Shown piece after piece: positions 33,791 to 35,326 of a stretch of DNA of 35,326 nucleotides. Location: contig CAADGJ010000064.1 in assembly GCA_900696505.1 (NCBI GenBank), forward strand, positions 1 to 35,326, in the 5' to 3' direction. A program made the translations under genes and the position numbers. The first letter of the stretch is position 1. The number at the start of each line of letters is the position of its first letter. The notes beneath the pieces were generated by a model. The model saw nothing but the letters and a program-made list of their open reading frames with translations. It did not search any database and had not been told where the DNA came from. Source of the DNA: an uncultured Nitrosospira sp. (GTDB lineage: Bacteria > Nitrospirota > Nitrospiria > Nitrospirales > Nitrospiraceae).

Positions 33791-35326
33791 TTAACCTCTT
33801 GCAGACGCACCGACCATCCGCTCCTCGTTCGACGCGACATCCTTTTCAATCGCGCGACAGGGAATGATGCCCTCTTCCAGCCACTCGACTTGCCCCGAGA
33901 GAATGGCCTTCGCCAGAGGATACAGCTTGGAATCATCGTCCCAGGACGACGTCCGAACTGAAAGTAACGGCTCAGGATTAAACGCGGCGCTGGTTCTCGA
34001 ACAGAAGTAGCTGACCAGTTGATCCAGATGCGGTTTGCCGCGTTGCTCCTGCCGGGACTTGTACCACAGCACTGTTTCGACGGCAAAGAGAAGCATCGCG
34101 GCACTGACCAGGCGCGTCATCACCCGTTGCTTCCGGGCCAGTCCCTGCCGGTCTCTCACGGCAACCCATAACGTCGTGCGGGCCAGTTCGCGACTCTTTC
34201 GCGCCACGAAACGCTCCCACAATGGATCGAACGAGCCTGCTTCAGAGTCCTGCTCGTATACCGTCAGACCGCCGAATGACCGGGCTGCGGTGTTGACGAA
34301 GAACGGCGTGGCCCGCAGCATCTCGGCAACGTGGTAATCGAGGAACGCCTGGCCATGCGTAAAATACTGCGACAGCCCTTCTCTTCCGATCCAGAGGGTC
34401 AAGATTCCGTTGCTGCCTTCCCAAATGACGTTGATCAGCGCGTCACGGATCATCCGTTCAATGGGCGCCGGCAGGTCGCCATGGAGACGCAGAGAATCCT
34501 GCGTCTCAAACGCGCGCCCGCCATAGATGCGGAACAGATCGAGCAGCGATTCCAGGAGCCATTCTGTCGCCAGGATTTTTGCGGCCGCGGACTCCAACCG
34601 CACATCCTGCTTGGTATCGGCCCAGTGGCCGGTAATTTTCACCATGGCTTCCAGTGCCAGCACGCGGGAAGCCATGAGCACGATCTTCGCGCCGATGTCG
34701 GTGTGTTCGCCGATCGGGCGATCGTATTGCTTACGCTGCTGCGCGCGTAGACGAGCCAACCAGAGACACTGCTTGAGATTCCCGAGGCAGGCGGCAGGCA
34801 GCGTGAGTCGTCCTACGGTCAGGCTTTCCAGGGCGCGCCGCAGCCCCTCGCCCTCTGCTCCCAGCCGATCCGCCACCGGCACCCACACCTCGCGCAAGTG
34901 CACCTGACCATTGTAGATACCGCGAACGCCCATAAAGCTAAGACGAGTGCAGGAGCATCCTCGCGTGTGGGTGTCGACGACAAAGGCCCCGAAACGCCGT
35001 TCTTCCTTGGCGCGATGGATGTCCTGGGGTGAGTCGACAATCTGTGCGATCACGACGAGCCATGACGCGAGAAATGCATGGTGCCCCCGCGGCGCATTGG
35101 TCGTATACAGTTTGTCGCCGGTCAGTCGATATCCGACCAACAGGCCCTGCTCATGGACAGGAATCGCATAGGTTTTAAGATCCCAGATGTCACAACCCGC
35201 CCCCTTTTCCGTCAGCGCAAATCCGGAGACCTCTCCCCTGGCCAGTCGCGGCAGCAATCGTTGTTGCTGCTCGGAGTTCCCGACCAACTTGACCGGTTCG
35301 GCCGCCCCGATCGAATTGTGCGCCGA
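33791..35326 (-). CDS. Acyl-CoA dehydrogenase with C-terminal extension, N-terminus cut off by window edge
   Basis: FAD enzyme that introduces a trans-2 double bond into acyl-CoA. The frame is open to the window end, so the start lies beyond 35326; 511 codons are visible. GFALTEKGAGCD is the flavin/substrate motif of the middle domain. RIYGGRAFE and VIWEGSNGI belong to the C-terminal helical domain, the latter with the Glu that serves as catalytic base in many family members. About 200 residues follow the normal domain end, mostly helical, as in the very-long-chain and FadE-type enzymes that dimerise or bind membranes through such a tail. The substrate is unknown. It is upstream of the HTH and tryptophanase genes. 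Confidence 0.92.
   Translation of the reverse strand, partial: SAHNSIGAAEPVKLVGNSEQQQRLLPRLARGEVSGFALTEKGAGCDIWDLKTYAIPVHEQGLLVGYRLTGDKLYTTNAPRGHHAFLASWLVVIAQIVDSPQDIHRAKEERRFGAFVVDTHTRGCSCTRLSFMGVRGIYNGQVHLREVWVPVADRLGAEGEGLRRALESLTVGRLTLPAACLGNLKQCLWLARLRAQQRKQYDRPIGEHTDIGAKIVLMASRVLALEAMVKITGHWADTKQDVRLESAAAKILATEWLLESLLDLFRIYGGRAFETQDSLRLHGDLPAPIERMIRDALINVIWEGSNGILTLWIGREGLSQYFTHGQAFLDYHVAEMLRATPFFVNTAARSFGGLTVYEQDSEAGSFDPLWERFVARKSRELARTTLWVAVRDRQGLARKQRVMTRLVSAAMLLFAVETVLWYKSRQEQRGKPHLDQLVSYFCSRTSAAFNPEPLLSVRTSSWDDDSKLYPLAKAILSGQVEWLEEGIIPCRAIEKDVASNEERMVGASARG

Overview
The window reads as a piece of a free-living Gram-negative chromosome, most likely from the genus Nitrospira or a close relative (Nitrospirota). 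The evidence is the overall gene style and GC-rich coding, the recA-recX-alaS-ruvX-mltG order, a chlorite-dismutase-fold protein of the coproheme decarboxylase type, large multi-PAS kinases beside sigma-54 activators, and a two-partner secretion plus CHAT protease cluster. The taxonomic call is an inference from gene content; no marker gene was compared. There are no tRNA, rRNA, CRISPR array, IS or prophage signals. This is chromosomal backbone with accessory modules at the right-hand end.

Region 1 (1-7,615, minus strand): a compact co-directional run recA, recX, alaS, ruvX, mltG, deoC, deoB (deoB is cut by the window edge). It covers recombination, its regulator, alanyl-tRNA synthesis, pre-16S rRNA processing, murein cleavage and deoxyribose catabolism. 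recA has a TATAAT box, and a GTTC-N7-GTTC direct repeat sits over the expected start point like an SOS operator.

Region 2 (7,616-15,202): a small unknown gene behind a textbook sigma-54 promoter, an exported unknown protein followed by cinA-thpR, and then on the plus strand a HemQ/ChdC-like heme enzyme, a membrane protein, two unknown soluble proteins and an exported OB-fold protein. A SlyD-like prolyl isomerase converges on the last of these.

Region 3 (15,440-24,980): a Tat-exported MepK-like peptidase, then signalling genes (sigma-54 activator, a pseudo-receiver that has lost its phosphoacceptor Asp, a NarL-type regulator and its 1,050-residue four-PAS histidine kinase), a Nudix hydrolase with an SDR, and an exported Lon-type (S16) protease domain without an ATPase.

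Region 4 (25,058-30,913, minus strand): the most distinctive block. An FhaC/ShlB-type outer-membrane transporter, an unusually short (425-residue) filamentous-haemagglutinin-type exoprotein and an exported TPR-CHAT caspase-like protease lie in one orientation. A perfect 11-bp hairpin sits just upstream of the exoprotein's ribosome-binding site. The likely reading is a secretion pair with a dedicated periplasmic protease, and the exported Lon-like protease lies convergently next door.

Region 5 (31,336-35,326, minus strand): an acyl-CoA dehydrogenase (cut by the window edge), an HTH regulator with an unknown sensor-like half, and a tryptophanase broken by a single in-frame TAG codon.
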